A stretch of 64,000 nucleotides of DNA, from positions 62,001-126,000 of the forward strand of contig NZ_JAHLMF010000017.1 in the NCBI RefSeq assembly GCF_018919385.1, written 5' to 3'. The DNA comes from Geomonas diazotrophica. Lineage in GTDB: Bacteria > Desulfobacterota > Desulfuromonadia > Geobacterales > Geobacteraceae. Below, one piece after another: positions 1 through 8,804 of this stretch; position 1 is the first letter of the stretch; the number at the start of each line of letters is the position of its first letter. A program made the position numbers and the translations under genes. The notes below the pieces were generated by a model, which ran no database searches, was not told where the DNA came from, and worked only from the letters and a program-made list of their open reading frames with translations.

Positions 1-288
1 GGCGGCGCCGGCACCGGTGTTGCCCGAGGCGGAGCCGAGCACGGCTCCGACGCCGGTGCCGACTGCGGTACCCACCACCGCGCTGGTCGCCATGTTCTTG
101 TCATAGGTTTCCTGCACCGGCGACCCGATCTGGGAATTCGCCCACTGCCTGCAGGTCGCGTCTTCCTTCATGAAGGTTTCGAAGGATTTCCCCCTGGTCG
201 GGAGGACCTTCACGCTGGGGCCGGTGGGTACCGTAACGCACCCTCCCAGGGCCAAAAGCACAACAAACGATGTGATCCGTCTTTTCAT
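1..288 (-). CDS. Glycine-zipper lipoprotein, 3' part beyond window
   Basis: The reading frame runs off the left edge; 96 residues are visible from the ATG at 288. The N-terminus is a lipoprotein signal (MKRR, a hydrophobic stretch, then lipobox LGGC), so the protein should be lipid-anchored in the envelope. After a short region with one Cys (TCRQWANSQ) it enters an Ala/Gly-rich segment with repeated GxxxG spacing (residues about 73-96), typical of glycine-zipper outer-membrane lipoproteins. The C-terminus is unseen, so subfamily and function stay open. It is transcribed leftward and has no visible operon partner in the window. Confidence 0.75.
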   Translation of the reverse strand, partial: MKRRITSFVVLLALGGCVTVPTGPSVKVLPTRGKSFETFMKEDATCRQWANSQIGSPVQETYDKNMATSAVVGTAVGTGVGAVLGSASGNTGAGAA

Positions 289-429
289 TGATACCCCCTT
301 CTGTGTGGCACTGCCTGCGGTCCGTACCGGCCTACTCCAGGCAGATTCCTCATTGCACGGGCTCACCTTAACCACAAAATAGGGAAGCAATGTGGCAGAA
401 ATGAGGAAATTTCCCGGAGCTGAACCGTC

Positions 430-1050
430 TCAAGCGACATTTTCCTGCGCCTGTGGCTGGCTCAAGGCCCGCGCCGACCTGAAACGGCGCACCACCATCG
501 GTACCAGGAGCATGAGCGCCAGGATGATCCACATGGTGGTGTCCGGGTCCTTTATGTACTTGTTAAGGCGCAAGGTGGAGAAGGCGATCACGCCGAAGTA
601 GAGCATGTCGCCGGCTATGGCAAAGGCCCACCCGGCCAGGAAACCGTGCCCGGCGGCGAGCGCCGAGGCCCGCCCGGTCATGGGATCGACGCCGAAGGCG
701 ATCATGACCAGTGCGACCGGTCCGGTGGCCGTCCCCTGGAAGTGGGCGGCGCTGCGGGCGTTGGCCGCCCGCATGGCGGCGCTGACGCGGCGCAGCAATG
801 GGACCCTGCCGCAGACGAAGGCGATCACCTGAAGTACGGGTTCGAAGGCGATGGCCAGGATGACATCCGAGACGAGGTAGAGGAGCGTGGTGACAGGCCA
901 GGTCAACCCTTTGGTCTTGGCGAGGAGCACTCCGGCGGGGATGCCGCCACCGACCGGGATCAGGAACAGCGCCAGCACCGACTGCATGGCGGAAGCCGAG
1001 GGGAGCCGGTCGAGGAGGAACTTGAACAGGTGGGGAATGGTTTCTGTCAT
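430..1050 (-). CDS. Conserved polytopic membrane protein, function unknown
   Basis: A 206-residue protein with several hydrophobic segments: about 21-43, 50-80, 105-125, 130-155 and 168-190. The first holds a Gly/Pro-rich turn (IPVGGGIPAG), and a basic loop with LLRRVSAAMR follows the second. The last residues are polar and charged, so the C-terminus is probably cytoplasmic. The pattern recalls small export-type membrane proteins, but I do not recognise the family securely and assign no substrate. It lies between two other leftward envelope genes with gaps of more than 100 bp, so it may be monocistronic. Confidence 0.7.
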   Translation of the reverse strand: MTETIPHLFKFLLDRLPSASAMQSVLALFLIPVGGGIPAGVLLAKTKGLTWPVTTLLYLVSDVILAIAFEPVLQVIAFVCGRVPLLRRVSAAMRAANARSAAHFQGTATGPVALVMIAFGVDPMTGRASALAAGHGFLAGWAFAIAGDMLYFGVIAFSTLRLNKYIKDPDTTMWIILALMLLVPMVVRRFRSARALSQPQAQENVA

Positions 1051-1167
1051 CGGGTCGGGTACGCACTCTTCTTTGGTTCGGGAAGTTCGCCCGCAAAGGG
1101 AGCAAACCAGCGAGCATCGTACCTTAAAGAAGGAGCGGACCGCAACAGCTTTCGCAGTACGGGGAGG

Positions 1168-1881
1168 CTAGCCACCCTCCACCAGGGTCAGGGTGACTTC
1201 CCCGATCTTCATGGTGGTGCTTATCCTGACGGGGACCCGGCGGCTGTCGTCGGTGAACCAGAAGGTGGCGTTGCCGACTTTGGCCGCCTCGCCGTTGTGT
1301 GTCAACCGGGAGGTCACCATCACGGTCTTGAACGTCCCCCGCGGCGTCTTCAACTCCTGGCGCCGCACCACCCGGACCTCGGTGTTCCACAGGCGCTGGG
1401 TGTCGTAAATGTCGAAGGAGATGGACTGCCCCGGGGTCAATTCGCTGCTGCGTATGAAGTATATGCTGGAGAGATTGTCGTAGGTCCTGGGCGTGATGGC
1501 ATCGCTCTTCTCGATCCTTTTCAAAAGGTCGACGCTGTTGGCCTTAAGCGAGGTGAAATTGAAGGTCGCCTCCCGCGCGGCCCGGTAACTCCCCTCCCGC
1601 TTGTTCTCGCGGAAGAACTTCGGCTTCCCGGCGCGGGTGATCACCGATTCGGTCCGATCGTCGATCTTGAAGAAGGCGGCGACGATCCCCGTTGAGCGGA
1701 TGGTGTTGGTAAGGCGCAGTTCCTCCCCCTGGGGGGCCACCTCGAGGAGTGCGGAGCCGGCCTTGATCCCGGACCAGGTCACCTCGTAGACCAGGTGCTC
1801 GGGGACGGGAAGGGGGGCCGCCGGTGCGGCGATCAGGAGAACGGCGAGGAGGGCGCCTGTCAGGGGACGGATTTTTTCCAT
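1168..1881 (-). CDS. DUF3108 domain-containing exported protein
   Basis: A 237-residue protein starting at the ATG at 1881; an in-frame TTG 15 bp upstream is less likely. An N-terminal signal peptide (MEKIRPLTGALLAVLLIAAPAAP) is followed by a beta-rich domain opening with LVYEVTWSGIKAGSA and holding the DRTESVITR and YDNLSSIYFIR stretches. These fit the DUF3108 family of predicted periplasmic beta-barrel-like proteins. The molecular role of that family is not established. No Cys residues are present and no lipobox is seen, so it is probably soluble in the periplasm. It stands alone between two unrelated leftward genes. Confidence 0.8.
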   Translation of the reverse strand: MEKIRPLTGALLAVLLIAAPAAPLPVPEHLVYEVTWSGIKAGSALLEVAPQGEELRLTNTIRSTGIVAAFFKIDDRTESVITRAGKPKFFRENKREGSYRAAREATFNFTSLKANSVDLLKRIEKSDAITPRTYDNLSSIYFIRSSELTPGQSISFDIYDTQRLWNTEVRVVRRQELKTPRGTFKTVMVTSRLTHNGEAAKVGNATFWFTDDSRRVPVRISTTMKIGEVTLTLVEGG

Positions 1882-1933
1882 CCCTAGAGGGTACAACAGT
1901 GTTGGCGTTTTTTAACCTGCTACCCCTGGAAAA

Positions 1934-2122
1934 TCATGCTCGGGCCTCGTCGAAACGGCGGGTCGTGCGCGACAAGTGGCGGTGCCAGTCACAGGTTTCC
2001 GGCTTGACGCCGCACTGCAGGCAGGGATTGCCGCCGGTACGAAACCAGAGGTAGACAAATCGCTGGGAGTCGCTTACTGCTTCGCAACTGCTACCGACAT
2101 AGTCATTCATGGTTATTCTCAT
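1934..2122 (-). CDS. Small Cys-containing protein, unknown
   Basis: A 62-residue frame. The start is chosen at the ATG at 2122 because a strong Shine-Dalgarno sequence (GGAGGTGA) ends 2 bases before it; the longer frame with upstream ATGs lacks one. The protein has a Cys in its N-terminal third and a CxxC pair (NPCLQC) plus another Cys further on (ETCDWH), with a basic C-terminus. The paired cysteines suggest metal or redox chemistry, but no family is recognised. The strong ribosome binding site is the main argument that this is a real gene. Confidence 0.6.
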   Translation of the reverse strand: MRITMNDYVGSSCEAVSDSQRFVYLWFRTGGNPCLQCGVKPETCDWHRHLSRTTRRFDEARA

Positions 2123-2271
2123 AGTCACCTCCATTGGTGACAACAAGAGTACAGCGTTATATATTCATTGCATCAACGACGAGAAAAAATTTCTTCTTAT
2201 GGAAATATAAGTTATTTGATTCGGAACCGGGCCGCGGCAGGGGAATAAAGTGGAGCCGTGGATGCTGCGGT

Positions 2272-2314
2272 GAAAAAGAAAGCGGCAGGAGGCCCGGGGC
2301 TCCCTGCCGCTTTC
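2272..2314 (-). terminator. Rho-independent terminator after the CoA-transferase gene
   Basis: A 12-bp perfect stem (2278-2289 with 2303-2314) is followed on the minus strand by a T-rich run (TTTTTC). It sits 20 bp past the stop codon of the CoA-transferase gene. Confidence 0.85.
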
Positions 2315-2334
2315 GTGCAAACTCCGGGGGGAGT

Positions 2335-3897
2335 TTACAGGTCCCAGTTGTCTATCTTCATGGTTCCCTTCTTGGCCAGGTTCACCTGCATCTTGAAGAC
2401 GCGGTCCAGAAGCTGCGGCTCGTGGCCGGCCTTCCTCCCCAGGCAGTCGTGGGCGGCGCGCTCGAAGTAATCGGAGAGGAGCGGCTTGTAGTCGGGGTGC
2501 GCGCACTTCTGGATGATGAGCTTGGCGCGGCTCTTGGGATCGAGGCCGCGCAGGTCGGCAAGCCCCTGCTCGGTGACCAGGACGTCCAGGTCATGCTCGG
2601 TATGGTCGACGTGCGGCACGTGCGGAACCACGCAGGTGATGCCGGTCGGATCGGTCTTGGTGGGACGCGCCGAAGGCGTGTGCATGATGGAGAGGTACGC
2701 GTTTCTCAGGAAGTCGCCGGAGCCGCCGATGCCGTTGATCATCCTGGTGCCGCCGACCAGGGTGGAGTTGGCGTGGGCGTAGATGTCGAACTCCACGGGG
2801 GTGTTCATGGCGATGCAGCCCAGGCGGCGGATCGGCTCGGGGTGGTTGGCGATGGAGAGCGGGCGCATCATCACCTTGTTGCTGTACTTGTCCCAGTTGC
2901 CGTAGAAGCGCTTGAAGCCGTCCACCGAGAAGGAGAGCGAGACGGTGGAGGCGAAGTCGAGCTTGCCGGAGTCGAAGAAGTCGAGCATGGTGTCCTGCAG
3001 CACCTCGGTCCAGACCTTGAGGCCGGTGAAGGGGCCGTTGGCCAGACCGCCGATGACGGCGTTGGCGATGGAGCCCACGCCGGACTGCAGCGGCAGGAGG
3101 TTTTTCGGGAGCCGCCCGGCCTTCACCTCGGCGGAGAAGAAGTCGATGATGTGTGTCGCGATGGCCTCGGAGGTGTCGTCCTGCTCGCTGAAGGCGCGGC
3201 CGTTGTCCGGGCGGTCGGACTCGACGATGGCGACGATCTTGTCGTTGTCGACGCGGACGTAGGGGGAGCCGGCCCGGTCGTCGACGCGGCAGATCAGGTA
3301 GGGGAGACGGTTGGGCGGGGTTATCGGTTCGACGATGTCGTGCAGCCCCTCGAAGTTCGGGATCGAGGTGTTGATCTCGATGATGATCTTGTCGGCGATC
3401 TGAACGATTTCGGGAACGGCGCCGCAGGAGGCGGTGAGAACGAGATCGCCGTTCTCGGTGATGGCGGAGCACTCGATGATGGCGAGGTCGAGGCGGCCGC
3501 CGTTCTCCTTGGTGTAGAAGCCGTACCCCAGGTCCTGCGCGAACATGGAGAGGTGCTTGTCACCCATGCGGATGCGCCCTTCGTTGATGCCGGCCTGGAT
3601 GTTCTTCCCGGTCTGGTAGGGCCAGCGGCGGTCGATCATGTCGAGGGAGGCCCAGCGGTCTTCGGTCTCGACGCCGACGGAGGCGCCGATGAAGAGGTTG
3701 AACCTCAGTTTCCCCTGCAGCTGGTTCTTCTCAACGTGGTCGGCAAGCGCGATCGGCACCACCTTCGGGTAGCCGGCCGGGGTGAAGCCGGACCAGCCTA
3801 TGTTCATCCCGTTTTTGAACATGGGGATGACCTGGTCGACGTTGACGATCCGTGAGTGAAGGCTGGACTTCCTGATCCTGTTGTGCAATTCGGACAT
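2335..3897 (-). CDS. Succinyl-CoA:acetate CoA-transferase (acetyl-CoA hydrolase/transferase family)
   Basis: A 520-residue enzyme of the AarC/Cat1-type class I CoA-transferases. These move CoA from succinyl-CoA to acetate, giving acetyl-CoA and succinate. In Geobacter this activates acetate and closes the TCA cycle in place of succinyl-CoA synthetase. Family landmarks visible are GVGSIANAV at about 273-281, WTEVLQD with the expected catalytic Glu near residue 298, and a Gly-rich segment [15 protein letters not shown] in the C-terminal half. The length matches the family. It is divergent from a TetR-type gene across a 205-bp region with a dyad operator, so repression or induction by that regulator is likely. 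Acetyl-CoA hydrolase activity is the main alternative reading. Confidence 0.9.
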   Translation of the reverse strand: MSELHNRIRKSSLHSRIVNVDQVIPMFKNGMNIGWSGFTPAGYPKVVPIALADHVEKNQLQGKLRFNLFIGASVGVETEDRWASLDMIDRRWPYQTGKNIQAGINEGRIRMGDKHLSMFAQDLGYGFYTKENGGRLDLAIIECSAITENGDLVLTASCGAVPEIVQIADKIIIEINTSIPNFEGLHDIVEPITPPNRLPYLICRVDDRAGSPYVRVDNDKIVAIVESDRPDNGRAFSEQDDTSEAIATHIIDFFSAEVKAGRLPKNLLPLQSGVGSIANAVIGGLANGPFTGLKVWTEVLQDTMLDFFDSGKLDFASTVSLSFSVDGFKRFYGNWDKYSNKVMMRPLSIANHPEPIRRLGCIAMNTPVEFDIYAHANSTLVGGTRMINGIGGSGDFLRNAYLSIMHTPSARPTKTDPTGITCVVPHVPHVDHTEHDLDVLVTEQGLADLRGLDPKSRAKLIIQKCAHPDYKPLLSDYFERAAHDCLGRKAGHEPQLLDRVFKMQVNLAKKGTMKIDNWDL

Positions 3898-3982
3898 TAA
3901 TCTGGATCCTCCTGTAATGGTTTCAATCCGCTGCTCAAGCGGAAAAAGGGATTGCAGAGTTCCGGTGGCAGAAGCGTTAAAA

Positions 3983-3998
3983 TCGAACGTTCGTTCGA
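3983..3998. promoter_or_regulatory. Dyad operator candidate for the TetR-family regulator
   Basis: TCGAAC, four bases (GTTC), then GTTCGA: a perfect 6-bp inverted repeat in the divergent CoA-transferase/tetR intergenic region. Its GAACG/CGTTC core is of the kind bound by TetR-family repressors. Assignment to this regulator is inferred from position. Confidence 0.55.
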
Positions 3999-4102
3999 AT
4001 ACAACATAACAGCACGTCGTTTTATTTGCAATAGAATTGGTATTTCGCCTGGAATTTTGCTAATGTCTTGCCGGTTTGCATCACTTGGGCGGGGTTTGGT
4101 CG

Positions 4103-4696
4103 ATGGAAAAGACGGATTGCAACAGGAAGCTACTGGAGGTGGCCACCCAGCTCTTCTCCGAGCGGGGGCTGCACGGTGTCAGCATCAGGGAGCTCTCGCA
4201 GGCGGCGGGGACCAGCATCTCGATGATCTCCTACCATTTCGGGAGCAAGGAAGGGCTCTACTCGGCGGTATTGCAGCAGCAGTTCGCCTGTTTCGCCGAG
4301 ATCCACGAGATCAGGCAGCGGGTGAGCGACCCGGTCGAGATGGTGGAGAGTTACCTGCGCTGGACCTTCCAGCGGCACCGCAACAACCCCTACCTGCTCC
4401 GCTTTTACACGAGCGAGCTCACCAACCCCACGGCGTTTTTCGCCACCCTGGTCATGCCGGTCATCGATGAGGTGATCGTGATCATGGCGCAGGCCATCGC
4501 GGAGGGGATACGGCAGAAGCGTTTCCGGGCCGATGTCGATCCCACCAACGCGGCCCTGGCGCTGGCGGGGATGGTGAACTACTTCTTCCTGAGCAGCCAG
4601 GCGACCGAAAACCTGATCAGCCATTCACCGGAGCAGGACGAAAAGCTGGTGCAGCAGTACCTGGCCATCTTCACCCGCGGGGTGGGCGCCCCGTAA
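4103..4696 (+). CDS. TetR/AcrR-family transcriptional regulator
   Basis: A 197-residue protein with a classic TetR N-terminal DNA-binding domain: the helix-turn-helix GVSIRELSQAAGTSISMISYHF, then the family-typical SKEGLYSAVL. The C-terminal ligand-binding part (about 70-197) is helical and rich in hydrophobic residues, as in CecR/FadR-like members. The start is the ATG at 4103; an in-frame TTG at 4076 gives nine extra residues without a better ribosome site. Divergent arrangement with the CoA-transferase gene and the dyad at 3983-3998 suggest that it controls that gene and itself, perhaps in response to an acyl-CoA or carboxylate. The ligand is not known. Confidence 0.9.
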   Translation: MEKTDCNRKLLEVATQLFSERGLHGVSIRELSQAAGTSISMISYHFGSKEGLYSAVLQQQFACFAEIHEIRQRVSDPVEMVESYLRWTFQRHRNNPYLLRFYTSELTNPTAFFATLVMPVIDEVIVIMAQAIAEGIRQKRFRADVDPTNAALALAGMVNYFFLSSQATENLISHSPEQDEKLVQQYLAIFTRGVGAP

Positions 4697-4753
4697 TCGG
4701 CCCCGGCCGCGACCATTCCCTTCCCGCATCCCGTGCCATCGAGCAGGCCGGTC

Positions 4754-5683
4754 TCACCGCTTCGCGGGGAGCTTCGGGCAGTCGACGGTGCAGCGGTCGC
4801 AGCCGCCGACGCAGGGCTCGATGTGCACCAGGATGTGGCTGTAGGGGAGGCGGCGCTCGATCTCGGCCGTCACCTCGTGGCTCAAGGCGTGCCCCTTCTC
4901 GACGGTCATCTGCCTGGGGACCACGAGGTGCATGTCGATGTAGCGGATGTGCCCGGACTTGCGGGTGCGCAGCTTGTGATACTCGATCAGGTGCTCGCGG
5001 TAGTTCTCCAGCACGTCGCGGATCACCGCCTCCTCCTCTTCCGGGAGCTTCACGTCGAGGATGTGGAAGAAGGCGGTCTTGGTCAGGTCCCAGGCTGCCT
5101 TGACGATCATGAGGGCGACCACGATGGCGACGATGGGATCAAGTATCGGGACCCCGGTCAGCTTGATCGCGACCAACCCGCCGAGGACCCCTGCCGAGGT
5201 ATAGACGTCGGTGCGCAGGTGCATGGCGTCGGCTTCCAGCGCCACCGAGTCGGTGGCGGCCGCGACGTTCAACAGGTGTCGGGACACCAGGTAGTTGGCG
5301 ACCGCCGAGACGGCCATGACCGCCGCGCCCAGACCGAGACTCTCGATCTCGACCACGCCGGTCCTCAGTTTCTGGACGGCTTCCCAGATGATGTAGAACG
5401 CGGCACCGAAGATGAGGACGGCCTCGATGGTGCCGGCGACGTTCTCGATCTTGCCGTGACCGTAGTGATGGTCCTCGTCGGCTGGCTTTGCGGACTCGCG
5501 GACCGAGTACCAGGCGATGCCGGCCGCGACGAGGTCGATGCCGGAATGGATGGCTTCCGAAAGGACGGACACGGAGCCGGTGACCAGGCCGACCGCCAGC
5601 TTGAGGGCCACGAGGACCGCGTTGGACGCCACCGACAGCCGGGCGGCTCCCCTTTTCATGGCGTCGTGTTCTGCTGAAACCAT
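4754..5683 (-). CDS. Cation diffusion facilitator (CDF) family metal exporter
   Basis: A 309-residue inner-membrane transporter that should export divalent metal (Zn, Fe, Co, Mn or Ni) using the proton gradient. Six membrane segments occupy about residues 15-205. The metal site is visible as HSGID (His46/Asp50) in TM2 and DAMHLRTD (His155/Asp159) in TM5. A cytoplasmic beta-alpha domain follows (HIRYIDMHLVV). The C-terminus carries an unusual Cys cluster, EPCVGGCDRCTVDCPK, with four Cys in about 13 residues, which could bind metal and sense or deliver cargo. A ribosome site AAGGAG precedes the ATG. Metal specificity cannot be read from the sequence. Confidence 0.9.
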   Translation of the reverse strand: MVSAEHDAMKRGAARLSVASNAVLVALKLAVGLVTGSVSVLSEAIHSGIDLVAAGIAWYSVRESAKPADEDHHYGHGKIENVAGTIEAVLIFGAAFYIIWEAVQKLRTGVVEIESLGLGAAVMAVSAVANYLVSRHLLNVAAATDSVALEADAMHLRTDVYTSAGVLGGLVAIKLTGVPILDPIVAIVVALMIVKAAWDLTKTAFFHILDVKLPEEEEAVIRDVLENYREHLIEYHKLRTRKSGHIRYIDMHLVVPRQMTVEKGHALSHEVTAEIERRLPYSHILVHIEPCVGGCDRCTVDCPKLPAKR

Positions 5684-5721
5684 TTTTCTCCTTCCTCCGA
5701 AACCGCCGGCGGCTCGTCACT

Positions 5722-5752
5722 AAAAAAAGGCCCCGGATTTCCGTGGCCTTTT
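5722..5752 (-). terminator. Rho-independent terminator
   Basis: The stem AAAAGGCC/GGCCTTTT has an inner CGGA-TT-TCCG extension and a run of seven T on the minus strand. It follows the small gene at 5808-6026 and separates it from the CDF transporter gene. Confidence 0.8.
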
Positions 5753-5807
5753 ACCTGCGCTTATCGCTTTAAAACAAATGATTCTATACAACTCCCGCCG
5801 GGAGATG

Positions 5808-6026
5808 TCAACCCTTGCCAAGAATCTGCCGTGCCCGGTCGATCTGGTTGGGAAAGAGGTCCTCCGGCACGGCTTCCTTGCCTGCTTCCCTGCGCACGGT
5901 GAAGCGCGCGCACGCCTCGAAATTGTCAGTGCAGTACATCATCTTGAAGACGGTGCTGGTGGAAGGCATGTTCGCCATCTGGTCGTTGAAGAAGATACAT
6001 CCCGACAAAACCTCGCAATCTGGCAT
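5808..6026 (-). CDS. Small conserved four-Cys protein, unknown function
   Basis: A 72-residue protein. The start is the ATG at 6026, preceded by GGAGGAG six bases upstream; the longer upstream frame has no ribosome site. The pattern is MPDC-x6-C near the N-terminus and YC-x6-C (YCTDNFEACARF) in the middle, then VPEDLFPNQ and a helical end. Proteins of this layout recur in delta-proteobacteria, to my recollection as uncharacterised proteins. The four spaced cysteines suggest a zinc or iron-sulfur site. A terminator follows, so it is probably a single-gene unit. Confidence 0.75.
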   Translation of the reverse strand: MPDCEVLSGCIFFNDQMANMPSTSTVFKMMYCTDNFEACARFTVRREAGKEAVPEDLFPNQIDRARQILGKG

Positions 6027-6166
6027 CACTCTCCTCCTGTCCTTTTTGACGGTGGGGTTAAAACCGGCCGAGCGTCTCACCCCGCACGATAAAGCCGCAC
6101 GAGTTGTGCGGGAATATATACCTTTGTCGCCGCCGCTGCAATAAGATTTTATTAAATAGTGGAGAC

Positions 6167-7027
6167 TCAGGAGTGTGCCGGAATCCTGCGGGCGCTGATC
6201 AGGCTGGCGAGGGTGACGGAGCCGAGGATCAGCGCTCCGCCGACCAGGGTGTTGGCGGTGGGCGCTTCACCCAGGACCAGGAAGACCCAGACCGGGTTGA
6301 AGACCGGCTCGATGACGGCGACGAGGTTGGCGCTGACGGCCGAGATCCGCTTGATGCCGTAGGAAAAGAAGAAGGCTGCCAGGCCGATCTGCACCACGCC
6401 GAGGACGAGGATGCTGCCGATGGACTTGGCGGAGAAAACGGGCAGAGGAAGGAAGACGGCGATGGCCAGGGCGACCAGCGCGGCAACGGCGTGCGAGGCC
6501 ATGAACGACTGCAGCGGGTCCCCCTCCTTCTGCATCCGGGTGAAGATGAACATGAGCGAGAAGGTGAAGGCGGAGGTGAGCGCCATCAGGTTCCCCGCGA
6601 GCTGTCCCGGCGAGAGGCGGTCCAAAAAGAGCACCACCATGCCGACGAGGGTCATGAACAGGGCGAGCACCTGCTCGCGGTACAGGCGCTCCTTGAGAAA
6701 GAGCACGCCGAAAACGGCGGTGAACACGGGCGCCAGGTACTGCAGCAGGATGGCGTTGGCGGCGGTGGTGGTCTTGTTGGCCGCCACGAAGAGGAGCATG
6801 GTGGCGGCGTTGGCGAGCGCGGCACCGGCAAGAGGCCAGGACCATTGCAGCCGTACCGTGCCGACCAGCGCCAGCAGGAACAAAAAGGCGATCAGGCTCC
6901 TGAGCCCGGCGATCAGGAACGGGTTCCAGTCCAGGACCTTGATGAAGAGGCCGGCGAGGCTCCAGAGAAAGCCGCAGACGACCATGGCGAGGACGCCGGA
7001 GAGCGCGGGTGAAAACCGGTTTTGCAT
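6167..7027 (-). CDS. EamA/DMT-family permease
   Basis: A 286-residue drug/metabolite transporter-type permease with about ten hydrophobic helices in two EamA halves (about 8-140 and 150-280). Typical family features are the first-helix GFLWSLAGLFIK, the end of the first half with VFGVLFLKERL, and the second-half AVIEPVFNPVWVFLVLGE. The start is the ATG at 7027; a longer frame from 7111 adds a Pro/Ser-rich, non-membrane leader without a ribosome site. The substrate is unknown; family members export amino acids, nucleotides or other metabolites. Confidence 0.85.
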   Translation of the reverse strand: MQNRFSPALSGVLAMVVCGFLWSLAGLFIKVLDWNPFLIAGLRSLIAFLFLLALVGTVRLQWSWPLAGAALANAATMLLFVAANKTTTAANAILLQYLAPVFTAVFGVLFLKERLYREQVLALFMTLVGMVVLFLDRLSPGQLAGNLMALTSAFTFSLMFIFTRMQKEGDPLQSFMASHAVAALVALAIAVFLPLPVFSAKSIGSILVLGVVQIGLAAFFFSYGIKRISAVSANLVAVIEPVFNPVWVFLVLGEAPTANTLVGGALILGSVTLASLISARRIPAHS

Positions 7028-7210
7028 GTTCCAACCATAGGACTGCGGTGCAATAGGGTGAGAGGGCGGTGCGATCGGCAGCAGATTAAGACACGCGCCG
7101 CGCGATGTCAAAGGGATTCAGGGAAGGGTGGGGCGGGAAGGCTGCGGACGGCCCGCGGGGCGTCGGGGCGAAGGGGCAGCTCCGGGGGGGGGCCGCCCCT
7201 TGTTCGCTCG

Positions 7211-7582
7211 CTAGTTTTTGGGTGCTTCTTTGGGAGCCTCTTTCTGCTTCTGGATGACGGCGCTCTTGTCGCCATAGACCACGGTGCAGTCGGTGCTGAA
7301 GGGGAAGTACCAGTAGCCGGTCTGGCCGATCAGTTCAACGTTGTTGATGCCCCCCTTGTGGGCGGCGGTGAGGATGGAGCCGTCGCCGAAAAGCGGGATG
7401 AAATAGAAGATGTTGAAGGTACATGCCTCCCCTCGCTTCATCTGGTTCAGTTCGATGAACTTGATGTTTTCCACTCCGACGGGTGTGTTGTCCGCATAAC
7501 GCAGACTTTTCGCAAGGTCATGTGTAGGAATGCAGCCGCACAGACCAGCCAGTACCAGCACCACTGCGCCCAGCCTTTTCAT
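7211..7582 (-). CDS. TRL-like family lipoprotein
   Basis: A 123-residue exported protein with a lipobox (VLAGLCGC) at residues 10-17, so it should be lipid-anchored after signal peptidase II cleavage. The body holds KRGEACTFNIFYFIPLFGDGS followed by AAHKGGIN and a GYWYFPF segment. That matches the TRL-like pattern (GEAC, then a GDGSI.AA..GGI core). The C-terminus is Lys/Glu/Pro-rich and probably disordered. Function is unknown in the family. A putative leftward promoter lies just upstream at 7627-7654, so it is probably transcribed alone. Confidence 0.7.
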   Translation of the reverse strand: MKRLGAVVLVLAGLCGCIPTHDLAKSLRYADNTPVGVENIKFIELNQMKRGEACTFNIFYFIPLFGDGSILTAAHKGGINNVELIGQTGYWYFPFSTDCTVVYGDKSAVIQKQKEAPKEAPKN

Positions 7583-7626
7583 AGCGCCTCCTTTTCCTGC
7601 TTGTTATGAGAGACAACCCATCATAA

Positions 7627-7654
7627 ATAGTACTTCGACGCGGTTTCGTGACAA
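7627..7654 (-). promoter_or_regulatory. Putative sigma-70 promoter of the TRL lipoprotein gene
   Basis: On the minus strand TTGTCA (7654-7649) and TACTAT (7632-7627) are separated by 16 bp. The -10 lies about 45 bp before the start codon. Confidence 0.4.
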
Positions 7655-7793
7655 CGATTATAATTGTTCAATGTGCGGCGGCGGGACAGGAATGAAAGGG
7701 ATGGATTTCCTGTTGGTCGCGCACAGCAAAGCGGCTACAATCGCCGGGTGCCGGCGGCGGGTGTCATCCCCGACGGCGCCATGGAGGCGGCAG

Positions 7794-8618
7794 ATGCATA
7801 AGACAGTAACGACATCGGAAGCGGCGTCTTTTCGGCGCATCATTCTCGACCACTACCGTACCCAGGGACGGCGCCTCCCCTGGCGGGAGACCCGCGATCC
7901 CTACGCCATCCTCGTCTCCGAGATCATGCTGCAGCAGACCCAGGTGGACCGGGTGCGGGAAAAGTACCTCGAGTTCCTGGCCGTCTTTCCGACCTGGCAG
8001 GAACTGGCCGGTGCGGAACTCTCCCGGGTGCTGTCGCTGTGGCAGGGGCTTGGTTACAACAGGCGCGCGGTGTCGCTGCAGCTTTGCGCCCGCGCCGTCT
8101 TGCAGCGCTTCGGGGGGGCACTCCCGGAAGAGGTGGAGCGGCTGGAGTCGCTGCCCGGGATCGGCCCCTACACCGCCCGCGCCGTCGCCGCCTTCGCCTT
8201 CGGCCTGGCCACCCCCTTCATCGAGACCAACATCCGCTCCGTCTTCATCCACCATTTCTTTGCCGACGCAGAAGCGGTGCGCGACGCAGAGATCCTCCCC
8301 CTGGTGGAGTTCACCCTGGACCGGGACAACCCCCGGGATTGGTACTACGCGCTTATGGACTACGGGGCCACGCTCAAGCGCGGCGGGGCGAACCCGGGGC
8401 GCAAGAGCGCCCACCACGTGCGCCAGTCGCCGTTTCGGGGCTCTAACCGGGAGCAGCGGAGCCTGATCCTGAAAAGGATCCTGGCGCAGCCCGGTCTGAG
8501 CATCGCCCGCCTGGAGGAGACGCTCTCACTGGATGCCGCGTCGCTGGCGCGCAACATCGCCCAACTGGAACGGGAAGGGCTCATCAGGCAGGAAGAAGGA
8601 AGGCTCTGGGTGCCTTGA
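7794..8618 (+). CDS. MutY-like HhH-GPD DNA glycosylase lacking the 4Fe-4S cluster
   Basis: A 274-residue base-excision repair glycosylase related to MutY (adenine removal opposite 8-oxoG). It shows LPWRETRDPYAILVSEIMLQQTQV with the expected catalytic Glu43, and the helix-hairpin-helix LPGIGPYTARA (120-130). Two departures stand out. The position of the MutY catalytic Asp (ILDGNV in E. coli) reads FIETNIR here, giving Glu144. The four C-terminal Cys of the Fe-S cluster are absent: ALMDYGATLKRGGANPGRKSAHH runs straight into a polar linker and a winged-helix-like end (about 225-274). It also lacks the MutT-like 8-oxoG recognition domain. The start ATG at 7794 follows GGAGGCGG. A related but distinct substrate is possible. 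Confidence 0.8.
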   Translation: MHKTVTTSEAASFRRIILDHYRTQGRRLPWRETRDPYAILVSEIMLQQTQVDRVREKYLEFLAVFPTWQELAGAELSRVLSLWQGLGYNRRAVSLQLCARAVLQRFGGALPEEVERLESLPGIGPYTARAVAAFAFGLATPFIETNIRSVFIHHFFADAEAVRDAEILPLVEFTLDRDNPRDWYYALMDYGATLKRGGANPGRKSAHHVRQSPFRGSNREQRSLILKRILAQPGLSIARLEETLSLDAASLARNIAQLEREGLIRQEEGRLWVP

Positions 8619-8804
8619 ACGATGCTCGCGGCTGTTGCAAAAAACCTTTCCCCAGGTAGACTACTATGTGCGGTATCCTCCAAAACGGTCCATCTGCAGC
8701 GAAAAGTCCTATTGCTGTTCCCCTGTTCCAGTTGAACGTCAGGCGTTGACAGTCGCACCCGGCTCCAAGAGATTCCTGATCGACATGCACTGAAGGAGGA
8801 GAGG

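Noticed and set aside
2134..3855. Long open frame (573 codons) on the plus strand over the CoA-transferase gene
   Set aside because: It mirrors the reverse strand of a clear enzyme gene; composition is low-complexity Val/Gly/Asp with no domain. High GC produces such shadows.
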